Below are positions 42,152 through 52,653 of a DNA stretch of 64,000 nt, one piece after another. Below the pieces are notes generated by a model. It saw only the letters and a program-made list of their open reading frames with translations. It was not told the DNA's origin and ran no database searches. The translations under genes and the position numbers were made by a program. Positions within the stretch are counted from its first letter, which is position 1, and each line of letters starts with the position of its first letter. The stretch is from Entomortierella parvispora (lineage: Eukaryota > Mortierellomycota > Mortierellomycetes > Mortierellales > Mortierellaceae): the NCBI GenBank assembly GCA_963573315.1, contig OY752148.1, positions 434,001-498,000 of the forward strand. The letters run 5' to 3'.

Positions 42152-45069
42152 TTATTTCGCTATCACGAATCTGATCAAGTTCTTCAAGTGGACAACATCT
42201 TCTTTCTTATCATCAATACCCTCGTAAAAAAAGTCGTCCATGTTTTCCATGTTGATGTGCACCATAACATCCTCGGTACCAGTAACCAGGTTCCTTTCGA
42301 CATGAGTGACAGGCTTCGCCCCTTTGATACTAGGAAGTTCGAGATGAATGCGAAGGATGCCTGTGATCTTGTCCCCTCCATGTTTGATAAAATCCTCCCG
42401 AATCTGCGACAACGGCTGGTCCTTGGAGACTCCATCTGCTTGCAAGAAGCTGCGTCGAATGTCACTTGAAGTTTCGTTCGATTTGTGATGCGACTGGGGT
42501 ATAGCATCGCTATAGAACTTTACAGCCAATGAGCCCGCGTAAAGAGTATCGGAAAAAAACCATGCTCCATCTTGGCGAGTACCGGATTTCTGAACCAGAA
42601 GCTTGTTCGAGTGACGGTCAATGAGGAAATTGAGATCCGCCCTGGTGTCATCGTCATATCCATATCCATGTGCTGTGTTGATATCGTCGATTTGGAGCTT
42701 TTGATCCCAACACCATGTAGGCAACTCGATGCCTTTAAGGAAAGGAAGATCCACAAGGTTGAAACCATTAAATCGCTGCAGTGCTGTCCAGACAAGGGGC
42801 TCTAAAGCATTCCCTTTGGCCGATGATTTCACGCCGAGATTCCCGATGATTCCGTCAAGTTGAGCGAGATGTTCCGAAAAGACAGCATCCACTCCCAACT
42901 TTTGTAGCGCCTTCTCCACTACTTTGACGACGAGCGGCTCCTCCATGAGCCAGTACACACCATCACTCTGCACCCGCAGACTGCACAACGCTTTGTCGAC
43001 GAAGTCGGCTTCAGTGGTGCTCGGAAACCATACCTTGCCTCCTTGGAGTTTGTAAGCCAGTACCATGCGGCCAAGAAGACGAACGGTGCCGTCAGTCCGA
43101 TCCTCTTCCAGAAGGCTTTCCAGCTTGGACTGCAGATCAGACTTCGATCGACCAATCGCTGAATCGACCGCCATTTCTAGCTTGGCTTGTTTCGAGGTGT
43201 GAGGGTCAACTTGATGGTACTCAAAAAGTTCACGAACAACACTAAGAGAAAATCGTGCTCTCCCTGTCATCTTCTGAAGCTTGGCAGGTGGGATCGTGCA
43301 TTCTGAGAGATCAACAAGTTCTGATAATACTCCTTGCACGTCTCCCTCTTTGAACACTGGGAATTGAAAAATGTAGTCACAGTTTGTGCGCTTTCCGACT
43401 GCCGAATGTACGCGTTCGACATTCAGCAAGGACATCGATGTTCCAAGTACTACCAGCGTTGCGCGTAGTCGGCTCAAAGCTGCGCAGAGAGGCGTGAGAA
43501 ACCCCCGGAGATAAGTGGCCTTCACTCTACCCTTGCTGTCGAGCATAATCGGATTGCCATCCAGTACAGATGGTGTAAGGAACCGGTTATGCAAAATGCG
43601 AGTTGCTGCAAATTGAGCTTCATCCAAGGCAATTACGAGTCCCAGTGCTCGTTCGGAAAGATACTCACCAAGCTTGTCCTGCACTTCATCGAGCATGTTA
43701 TTGATTGAATCGGTATTATACTCACAGAGAGTGCTAACCAGTTCCTCAATCGTTTCGGATCCTTCTTCATTCGTCTGTTCACGAAAGAATTGCAACGGCT
43801 GAAGGTTCCGGTTAATGTTGAAAAGAACTAGAAGGAATAGCAGTCTTGCCAGGAATTCCAGATTGACGCGTTTTGTTACACGTTTTCTCAACAATCCATC
43901 ATTCCGTAGTAGGTCTTGAATCGAATTCGGGTTTGGTTGCTGAATGTTCGCGCAAATCTGTTCAACGTCCGTCGCCAGTGTTGCGAAGTTATCATCCTTA
44001 AATTCAGGACTCTCTATAGAGTGCTCATTACAACAAACGCAATATACAACAAAGTGCTTTCCAGCCAGGTCGGTCACCGTCGCAGACTTTCCGGATCCCG
44101 ACCGACCAACCAGGGTCACCACACTAAAATTGGTCGTCTCGCCAAGATCGCTCTGAACGATCTCAGGAAGCGTCCTGTGATTGGTCGATAGCGGTTCCTT
44201 TCCCCGCAATAGCCCCAGCATCGGAAGGCCCAGGCTGCTCTCCGTTGAATAATACGGCAAGGGTTTCTTGTAGAAGGGTCCTAATTGTTCTTTTTGAGCG
44301 GTTTCAACACGTTCTTGGCTGATATTATGAGGATGGTGGTCCTGACAACATCTATTGACGATTCGATCCAACTGTCTCTTGGTTCTTTCTTTCTTTCGGT
44401 TGTGCGAATCGAAGGCTAGAAAGGATGGAAAGTTTGATCAGTAGGCATGCACAGAAAGGGCGAACTTGACAGAGCGTGGAGTTGATAGTCACGTTGAGAA
44501 CTTTCTGCTAGAGTCCAACTGTACTCACCTGAATCACTGTCAATTTCCATCCGAGAGCCTGTGCGAAAATCATAATGGAATTGACCGAGACAGTATTAGC
44601 ATAGGAATCCCTTTTTAATTTCAGACATCAAAACCGCTTTGCTAACGATTGTACATTCCAGTGTGACTATGACAAAGCAATCTCGGATGCCAAATTCATT
44701 GTGTGAGATGCAAGCCTTCTTGCAATGAAAAGGCGTAGAAATATTACCTGGCTGTGGTCGCTCGACAATGATGCTGACTGTTTTCTTAGATGGCACGCTT
44801 TCAAAGACATCTGTAAGGTCATCCGTTGGGTCAAGTTTTTTCGCTGACGTGATCTCGCGCAGGTAAATGCGCTCACCATTTGGAGCAAGAGGAAATGCCA
44901 CGAGCCAGAGAGTGAGTTTGTTGGCATCAATCTTTTTGAGGGTATTGGGAATCGCGGCCTTGATTGCCTTCTTGAGCTCGCCGACAGATTCGCTGGACTC
45001 AATCTTGATGGGAAACGGGATTGATTCGGTGTCAATAACACACCAAAGGTTCATGCGGTTGCCAGTCAT
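42152..45069 (-). CDS. Crinkler-like protein CRN3: header + P-loop NTPase + nuclease-like C-terminus
   Basis: Exons 45069-44748 (322 nt header), 44558-44529 (30 nt) and 44415-42152, all joined in phase 1, give 871 aa. The header ends TVSIIVERPQPG. The body starts with a basic linker (RKKERTKRQ), then a P-loop ATPase: Walker A GRSGSGKSAT, Walker B LVIALDEAQ, and a sensor-like LVVLGTSMS. The C-terminal ~200 residues have GNALEPLVWTAL and RADLNFLIDRHSNKLLVQ, in the place where relatives have a PD-(D/E)xK or D...QxK nuclease; here Q is followed directly by K, so activity is uncertain. In-frame ATGs also exist at 45132, 45108 and 45084; I chose 45069 because the header homology starts there. This NTPase-plus-nuclease layout is known among CRN/RHS-type proteins. 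Confidence 0.9.
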
Positions 45070-45135
45070 GGTGGTGCGAAGCATGGAAGTATGGAAGTAT
45101 GGAAGCATGGAAGCATGGGAGCATGGAAGCATGTT
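45060..45135 (-). repeat. ATG-bearing CTTCCATGC leader repeats of CRN3
   Basis: On the coding strand units of CTTCCATGC/CTTCCATAC repeat about seven times up to the start, with several ATGs in frame with the header. Related leaders precede CRN A, B, CRN4 and the CRN5 remnant. Confidence 0.7.
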
Positions 45136-45218
45136 GAGCCCTGAAAAGACGCCCGGAAGATGGATTTGATCGCAAATGCTGCAGCGCGCCTTTTCCTAAC
45201 TTCTCGCGTTCTGCTGCC

Positions 45219-45300
45219 TCTTTCCCTCTTTCCCTCTTTCCTCTTTCCCTCTTCCCTCTTCCCTCTTCCCTCTTCCCTCTTCCCTCTTTCCTCTTTTCTC
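45219..45300. repeat. TTCCCTC microsatellite
   Basis: A run of about eleven 7-base TTCCCTC/TTTCCTC units, pyrimidine-only on the plus strand. Confidence 0.9.
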
Positions 45301-46288
45301 TTCCTCCCTTCCTGATTCCCTCTCTTTTCTCCCATCATCTTCACTTTTTGCATTCAACATTGTCCATCTCTCTTCTCCTCCCCCTCAATTGACATTCCGT
45401 GCTGTACTGCCTCACTTCTCTCGCATTCCACCACGCCTCTGCTCACACAATTTGGTCCGACACTCACTGCACCTGCACAAGCGACCACGGTAAGCTCGCT
45501 CACCAGGACATCACCTGACGCTTCTGTTGTTGCAAGCACTTCCATTTCTCTTTTTCTTTCTTTAACCGCCTCGACCTTGAGTGCTTTCGCCCAACTGCTA
45601 CCTCTGCACCCTCTTTTGGCGGTAGCCTGTTAGTACTGATCGGCGTATAACTATTGCGTTGCGTCATCAGCGGCCACCACCTCAGCCTTCTCCACGAGGA
45701 TGTTCTTTATCCTGACAAAGAGCAGTAGCAGTCACCATTCAAATATGAGACTGTCATTAACCCAGTCGATAATGCTTCGACTTGGGTGCAATTGCTGGCT
45801 CGACGAATCATATGAAGCTCCTGGAGTGCACAAAGTCTACTATGGACCGATTTCCAATTATTCCTGAAAAGCCCGATTCATCTCTCAGCGACGTCGACCT
45901 CGAGGCACCCGGGTTCATTGGAGAGGATTTCAAATGGTGCAGTGAAGCTGTCCAAGGAGCTGCGCACATTCAACGACGATCGGGGTTTGGATGCAAAGGT
46001 AACAAGGCAAGGCTCAACAGGAGCTGAACCAGGCAGACTGTACGAGGGGTCATCACATACCACAAGCAAATTTTGTGTATGCTGGGAACTGGTCAGAAAA
46101 ACAGCAAGACTCCTCAAATCACGATGGCATTCTTCAGTCGGCTATTCCTGGCCAGTACACTACTAAATGTTTAGCTCCGATGTTTTTTAATCAATAGAAA
46201 CAAGTCGTGCAGTATTTTATCATTTTCTGCCCTTTAAATCAAACAGCTTCCAAGACTTTGGATGACGATGTCGCGGTTTTAGATAAGT
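45301..46288. other. Spacer between CRN3 and CRN4
   Basis: No supported gene. Around 45583-45640 the plus strand reads PTATSAPSFGGSLL, an FG-nucleoporin-like piece in the same divergent position as upstream of CRN A and B. The stop of CRN4 lies at 46289. Confidence 0.4.
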
Positions 46289-48996
46289 TCAGTCCTGGAG
46301 ATTCACAGAGGCTCCAGATTCGATATCGATCTTCAAAACATACTGCCTCACATTCTTGATATCTGCTGGGACATGCTCGTATATCTTACCTCCTGTTCCC
46401 AAGTAGTTTTGCGCCTTGAAATCACCGAAAACATGATCAGGGACGATAAAAATAAACCTAGCTTCGCCCGGATTGTTAATCCATTGACTTCCCTTGAGAC
46501 TTTGTATTAGTTTTTGGAATGGAGGTCCTTTGATTGGGTGGTCTTTGGATACAGTGATTTGGAACAGGTCCCGTGGCGAGAATAGCATGTCAACACAGGC
46601 AAAGTTGCAGCTCTTTGGAATCCAGAGACAACCTGCTGTAGATGTGGGAATCCCTCTTTTCAACTCCTCAACACTTGGCCCTTTCGGAATTTTCAGGGTA
46701 GAAAGCTCTCTAGTTTCGACAACTCTGAGCTCAAAGGTGTGGCCACCATCTCGGAAGGTGCGGAGGACGTATGATTCAAATATAATACCAGAGGCGCTCC
46801 CGGGCGGGTTCCTGAAAAGTATCTTCAACATCTTAGCGCGAGAGGACTGATCCAGCAACTTTGCAATCTCGTCGGCAACATAGAGGGACGCCCATTCCAA
46901 TCGAAAGTCACGATGATCATCTCCCACAGGCCAACGGTGAATCAAATGGCTACTGAATTCCAATGAGTCACTTTTCTCGAAAAGCTGCATCAAATCCTCT
47001 GCATTGTGTGCTCTTCCGAGAGCCTCAGTAAGATGTTGACATGACCTTTGTATGACTACTTTACTGTCATCTTCCTTGATCATCAATTCCTATAAGTGAA
47101 AGATTAAGTCGAAGCAAATGGTTAACCAGTCGGTGGCTGTTTCCTGCTGCAACAGAACCAATTGCCAAGAACACCCTCTGGAAAGCCAGGTATTTAAAAT
47201 ACCTTGTACGGTCTCATTAGAACATATCTGGGCACACCGCCAATCATGAAGTAAAGCTCCTCTACAATATCCCATGCAACCTTTTCGAAATCCGGGACAC
47301 TCCTGCGACACGCAGTCAATTCCTCTAGATCCCATGGGGCCATGTAGTAACGCCACACTACATCTTTGTCGATATTTTGATATTGGCTTTGCTCGTCGTA
47401 AAGGATCTTTGGTGAAGCTGAAATGACGGTTCTGGCATTATCGAGTATTGGGTGAAGAGCGCTGTCCACAAGATACCATGTGTTGGTCAGAGTGAGAAAA
47501 GGCCGGAAGTCTTTGATCGCCCCATATCGGAGAGCCTCGTACCCTCCGAAGACGTAACATTCCTCGCATTGTCTGGTGTGAAAAATAATGATAGATGGGT
47601 TGTGGTCCTTGCTGTCAGCTAGAAGTCGGATGACCAGGTATACCAAAAAGACTGATTTACCAATCCCAGTTGTCCCGGTAACAATGATCTGTTTGTGTGG
47701 GATACTCTCAAACATATTGACAATCCTGCTATAAAGATCTTTGTATGTTTTCCTGACATAGAGATCAGTAGTTTGGACGACAGGAAAACCAGATTCGGAG
47801 GGAGGGGCTTTGATATGGTCCAATTTTTCCATATCAGCTTGTCGTAGCTCGAAGGCAGATCGAGCCAACAGGGTGAATGAGTCTGTATTGCCGACCTTTT
47901 GTCCAAGGAAACCAAGTAGAGCGACTCTTTCCCTGTTATCCAGACGAGAAAGGTCATACCCACCATTCACTAAGGCTTTTTTGGAAAGACCTGCCGCAGC
48001 TATCGCTATCTCTATCGCAGACTGATCAAGATGAAGCCTCTTGGATGCAGTTTCTGTGGAAAATTGTGAATAAGCAAACATGCAGTAAAGACGATCAGCG
48101 TTCATAGACGTGCACGATAACAAACAATGATTCTACAACATCTCTTCATGTAAAGAAGCACACAGTTACCCTCATCACCCCCGCGCTGTCTTTTCAGAGC
48201 TATTATAAGCGAATTAAAAGACTGTAAATATTAATAATATAAAAAAAAAGGGAATGGAACACTGACAACACACGTTCATGAGAGTTGAAAAACAAGCTGG
48301 CAATACCTTGTCCCGGTCTATGCTGAGATGCAGATTGCTCAGATGTAGACGCTAGTAGGAATAACACAGTAGACATTTTGTGAGCTTCAAATTGTATTTT
48401 TTGAGTCGCATGACAGTCATTGCTAAGGAGGATCATGTCGAGACTTTCGATATTCTGACCGCGAAGACCGCTGGGGATGTGTGAGTACATTTCGCACGAA
48501 TTATTTGTGAAGGCGTGAGTATGTCGGACTTCAACGACGCCCTACAGAAACCGGAATGCATGTAGAGGGCACAACTGCCTGACGACATAGCTTTCAGCTG
48601 GCTCCCAAGGTCCCATGTGTAGGATGCAAGCCACATCGTGGTAAATTCAGAGAAAGACGTAAAATTACCTGGCTGTGGTGGCTGGACAATGATGCTTACT
48701 GTTTTCTTATCCGGGGCCTCTTCAAAGACATTCTTAAGGCCGTCTGTTGGGTCGAGTTTTTCCGCTAACTCGACATTACTCAGGTCAATTGACTTGCGCT
48801 CGTCATCTGGTGCAGGAGGAATTTCCACGCGCCAAAGAGTGATGCCTGTGGCCTCAATCCCTCCGAGGGTGTTGGGAATGGCGGCCTTGATTACCCTCTT
48901 GAGGTGATCAACTGTCTTTGATGGGTCAACGTCGACAGGAAACGGGATTGACTCGGTGTCAACAAGACAGAGAAGGGTCAGGCGGCTGTTGGTCAT
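46289..48996 (-). CDS. Crinkler-like protein CRN4: header + RHS-type P-loop NTPase/nuclease
   Basis: Five exons fit: 48996-48669 (header), 48351-48307 (45 nt), 48199-48170 (30 nt), 48053-47203 and 47089-46289, giving 684 aa with no frame break. The header ends TVSIIVQPPQPG. The 30-nt exon adds a basic KRQR piece. The body has IIVTGTTGIGKSVFLVY (Walker A), TWYLVDS as Walker B-like, MIGGVPRYVL, and a C-terminal nuclease-like part with E in IIFESYV, D in CVDMLF and LFQITVSKDHPIKG, the D...QxT pattern of RHS-type (retrotransposon hot spot) CRN bodies. Expected role by family: ATP-driven DNA-acting effector in a nucleus. Neighbouring CRN genes on the same strand have their own leaders. The small exons are my reading of splice signals. 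Confidence 0.88.
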
Positions 48997-49080
48997 GGTG
49001 GTGTGAAGCATGGAAGCATGTAAACAGGGAAGTATGGAAACATGGAAGCAAGGAGGCATGGAAATGGAAGTAGGGAAGCA
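48994..49080 (-). repeat. ATG-bearing leader repeats of CRN4
   Basis: Degenerate CTTCCATGC/TTTCCATAC units run up to the start codon, like those of CRN3. In-frame ATGs lie at 49011 and 49056. Confidence 0.6.
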
Positions 49081-50320
49081 AAAGAGGGCCAAGCCACCGT
49101 GGTTCAGAATGTAGATTCGTTTGCCCCTGTTTCTGACCCTGTTTGCTGACCGCGCTCCTTCCGTAGCCATCGCTCAGGCACATCCCCTCCGCTCTTCTCT
49201 TCGACGCTCCCCCCGTCATGCTTAACTTCTCCGTGGCCATTCCAGTCGCAGTACCTGGCTGACGATGGATGGAGACACCACAGCATGTGGGTGGGCGGTC
49301 AGGGAAAAAAAAAAAAAAAAAAAAAAACTGTCACCATGCAATGACACTGCACACTCTCCGAAAAGTTGAACGTGCCGCGTGAAATGACGCCACCTAAAAT
49401 CGCGTTCGGCCATCCTTCCTTTCTTTGGCCGCCCATCTCTGGTTTTCTTTGACATTATAGTTTTGGACCAAGACCCACTGCGCGCAACCAAAGATACAGG
49501 ATACGTTGTCAATGGTGCACTCGATCGCATGGCAAGGAAGCGACCAGACGTCGCTGCTCTTGTCCCCCATCCCTTCTCTTCCAGTATTTCTCACCGAGCA
49601 TCTTCCTCTTCAGGTTCTTCGCTCCGACCCTTCGTCACTTTTGATCACGGACTTGAATATCTAGCGTGCAGCAGTGGGTTGAAATGGTGCAACTAGACAC
49701 TCGCTAATAATCAGAATAAGATTATTGGGAGGAAGGTGCTACTGCTCCGAGAGTATTGTGTGGAAGGCGCCCAGGTGGGTTCGTGGTATTGTTTATGGGA
49801 CACACGATTTCCATTGCGACTCCAAGCTTTCTTGATCTCGCTTGCTCATTAAAAATCTTTGGCGGCTTTGTCAGCTGCCTATAACTTTGACTGCGTGGGG
49901 GTCCTGTGTGGGGGGGGGGGAGGGATGTCTGGAGGATTTTCTGATGGTATATGCTCCGGGAGTTCTTCATAGTCTGAAGGACCACTGTCTTCATTATCGT
50001 CTGGCTCCTCGTGCATATTTCTATAGTTCCCGAAGGGCATAGCGGGCCCAGATCCCTCCTAGAGGGTAGCTTAGTAGCTTTGAGACTTGAGTTTTTTGCT
50101 GGGGGGGATCGATGATGGAAGGGGGCTCCGTTGTGCATTCCGCTCGGCTTCCAAGACAGAGCCAGGACTTGCAGTGGCAGATTGTTCACGGATGTCCAAG
50201 TTAGCACCTACTGGGTTTATGAAAAGAGTCTTTGCATTCAACTGAAAAGTTGGCTCTGCGATCGTGCGATGTGTCCAGCTTCCTTTTTGCCCCTTGTTGA
50301 CGCTGTCCCTCTGCTTTACG
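49081..50320. other. Spacer right of CRN4
   Basis: No supported gene. There is an A-run near 49303-49327 and a G-run near 49912-49920. Open frames are short and motif-free. Confidence 0.5.
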
Positions 50321-50474
50321 TCCCTTGATGTCGCCCCTTGATGTCGTTCCTTGGTGTCGCCCCTTGATGTCGTTCCTTGGTGTCGTTACTTGATGCCATT
50401 CCTAGGTGTCGTCCCCTAGATGTTGTCCCTTGATGTAGTCCCTTGATGTAGCCCCTTGATGTCCCTTGATTTTA
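50321..50474. repeat. 13-base minisatellite (CCTTGATGTCGYY)
   Basis: About a dozen units of CCTTGATGTCGCC/CCTTGGTGTCGTT with point changes and small length variants. It lies 350 bases before the secreted-protein gene. Confidence 0.85.
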
Positions 50475-50823
50475 GTCTTGACTTTTAATGGCCCTCTCGA
50501 TTTGTCTGTGTGCACATTTATTTTTGCCCCATATTCGTCTTCTCGTGTAGACCACGGCTGTCCTACATTTATATAAATACTCGGCGTTCTGCCCTCAGTA
50601 GTAAAGACATAAGAACTTTTGCAACATACATCGCCCAAGCATCCGTGCAAAAGCCATTATACAAACAGAACTCGCTCCAAAACCCTGCTCTCGGCTACAC
50701 TCAATATCAAACGGTCATTCACGTTGAGTAAGGTATTGTGTTCACTCTGTAGTTACCGCATGGTGAAAAGGGCCGGATATTTATATACTAATGGTCTGTA
50801 CTTGCCGCTTTACCACTGTAGAG

Positions 50824-51531
50824 ATGAAGTCGAACGTCCTTACTCTACTCATGGCTTTCGCCGCTATGTCGTATGTCTCGGCTTAGAGCTACTTTGCCTC
50901 GACTGATGAAGATGCCCCGACCGGTGATGATGCACTGGTTGAACTCCATGATATCGTTTGCAATCTTCAGAGGGGTACGGTTGACGCGCATGGCATTGAA
51001 GACGATCTGAGGAAGAACTTTTTCAGTTGTATTGAATGCTGTCAAGGAATGCAGACGAACGGGGCTTTGGATGATCCCATGGCCATCGCCAGACAAAGAA
51101 CTTCGGGCGAACGCCAATTCAATGAAAAATCCCGGAAGGCTATGTGCGACGGCTCCACTTCGAGCGAGTTTGTAGCAGATCTCAAATGGGCAAAAGCAAA
51201 TGTGATGGGCGCCCTGAAATTCACCACTGAAGAAGAAATGGTCGCCTTCGAAAAACAGAAGTTTCAATGTTTCAGGAACTGCGCCAAATCAGCAACTCCC
51301 CAGGATAAAAAATTTTGTATTCCGTTTACACCGGACCCCAACGTTGAAGTCTGCTCTTTCCATAATGACCCACCCCGAAAGCCGACTATTGCGGAAGAGG
51401 TTTCATTCAACTTTGATCAAGTTCGAAAGGACATGCAGAAGGGTACTTTCCTCTGCAGGACCATTCGCGGGATTACGTCATACAGAGCGAACTCTCGAAG
51501 TGCACCCAGAGAGGACTGGGTAAAAATGTAA
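50824..51531 (+). pseudogene. Secreted Cys-containing protein with in-frame stop after the signal peptide
   Basis: ATG at 50824 opens a classic 20-residue signal peptide (MKSNVLTLLMAF..., ending SYVSA). The next codon, 50884-50886, is TAG; the same frame then stays open for 214 codons to the TAA at 51531. The mature part has Cys residues in VCNLQ, FFSCIECCQG, KAMCDG, FQCFRNC, KFCIPF, EVCSFH and LFLCRT, consistent with disulfides. TATTTATATAC at about 50772-50783 is a likely TATA box. No family recognised. If the TAG is real, the protein is lost or made by readthrough; the first later ATG in a usable place (51049) lacks a signal peptide. An intron ending at this TAG is possible, but it would delete the signal peptide. 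Confidence 0.65.
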
Positions 51532-52653
51532 TCGACCCCTCATACCTTCGGCCCCTCGAATTGTTAGGGCTCAGTCGCCATGTCTCCAACGATCACTTGC
51601 TGTTTATCCAATTTTCCAATCGCATCACCCACAAGAGCATCCCCAGCTCCTGCTTCGATAGTTCCTTTGCACTCCATAAAGAGAAAAAGATGCTGTCATG
51701 AGAAGAAACCTGTAGAACAATACGCTGATGAGCTTTCAGAGCATTCCAAATTCTCAAATCCCTCAATCACGTTTAGTTTCCCATCCTTCCTGACCCTTAT
51801 GGAGGTGACAACCCATCTCCAAAATCGAGGGTACTGTTTCTTCCAGTGTATTGTAAAAAGAACGAGATGGCAATGCCCAAGACCACCAAAATGGACGCAA
51901 AACCTGACAGAGATACAACGCCACCAAATTTAAGTGGAACTGGCACAATATACACCGTACTAATTCTCCGGATCTGGCTAGAGACCTGGGGCCACGGGGG
52001 CATCATTTGCGTTGCGGAAAAGACTCATCCTTCTCCGGATTGTACATATGAGTAGTGTTCAGAGAAGTGCTTGCTCTGGGTCATTTTTCCCCCACCGAAC
52101 ACTCCCTTTATATTCACTCTGCTCGTTGTCCCATTTTCAGTCGATTTCCGACAGGCCACATCCCAATCGCTATTAATTGCTTTTACTGTCGCAGGATACA
52201 CAGATACCGTTCCGCCCATCAAGGTTGCAATCTTGCAAGCTCGAACTTCCACCCGATTGAGATCCTTAGTGATACTTGGTCCACACCGTTGACAGTGAAA
52301 TCCCGCACCGTACATCCTCCCCCTCGCAAGCAATCCTCTTTCCCTTGACTTCCTTGTGAACGCCATTGAGCCACGTCAGATCCCCAATCTTATATCGCGA
52401 CACCACACCGTATCATCTACAATTCCTCGCCGAGTGTCTTCCCCTTCAGGTTGTTCGCTCCGATTCTTCGTCATTTTTGGTCATTGACTTGAATGTCCAG
52501 AGCAAACAGCGCCCGAACGTGCAGGAGTGGGCTGAAATAGGTCAACTGGACATTTTCAAATAAGATTGTGGAGAAGAAGAAGGTACTAACCAACATCACT
52601 CCGAGGCCATTGTGTGGAGGGCGCCCAGGTAGGTTCGTAGTATTGTTGAGTCG
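51532..52653. other. Spacer with a possible membrane-protein fragment (-)
   Basis: On the minus strand 52006-51797 reads a single hydrophobic segment (SLSGFASILVVLGIAISFF) after a short basic part, and 52366-52025 is open without motifs. They may belong to one gene with introns, but I cannot join them convincingly. Nothing else seen. Confidence 0.3.
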
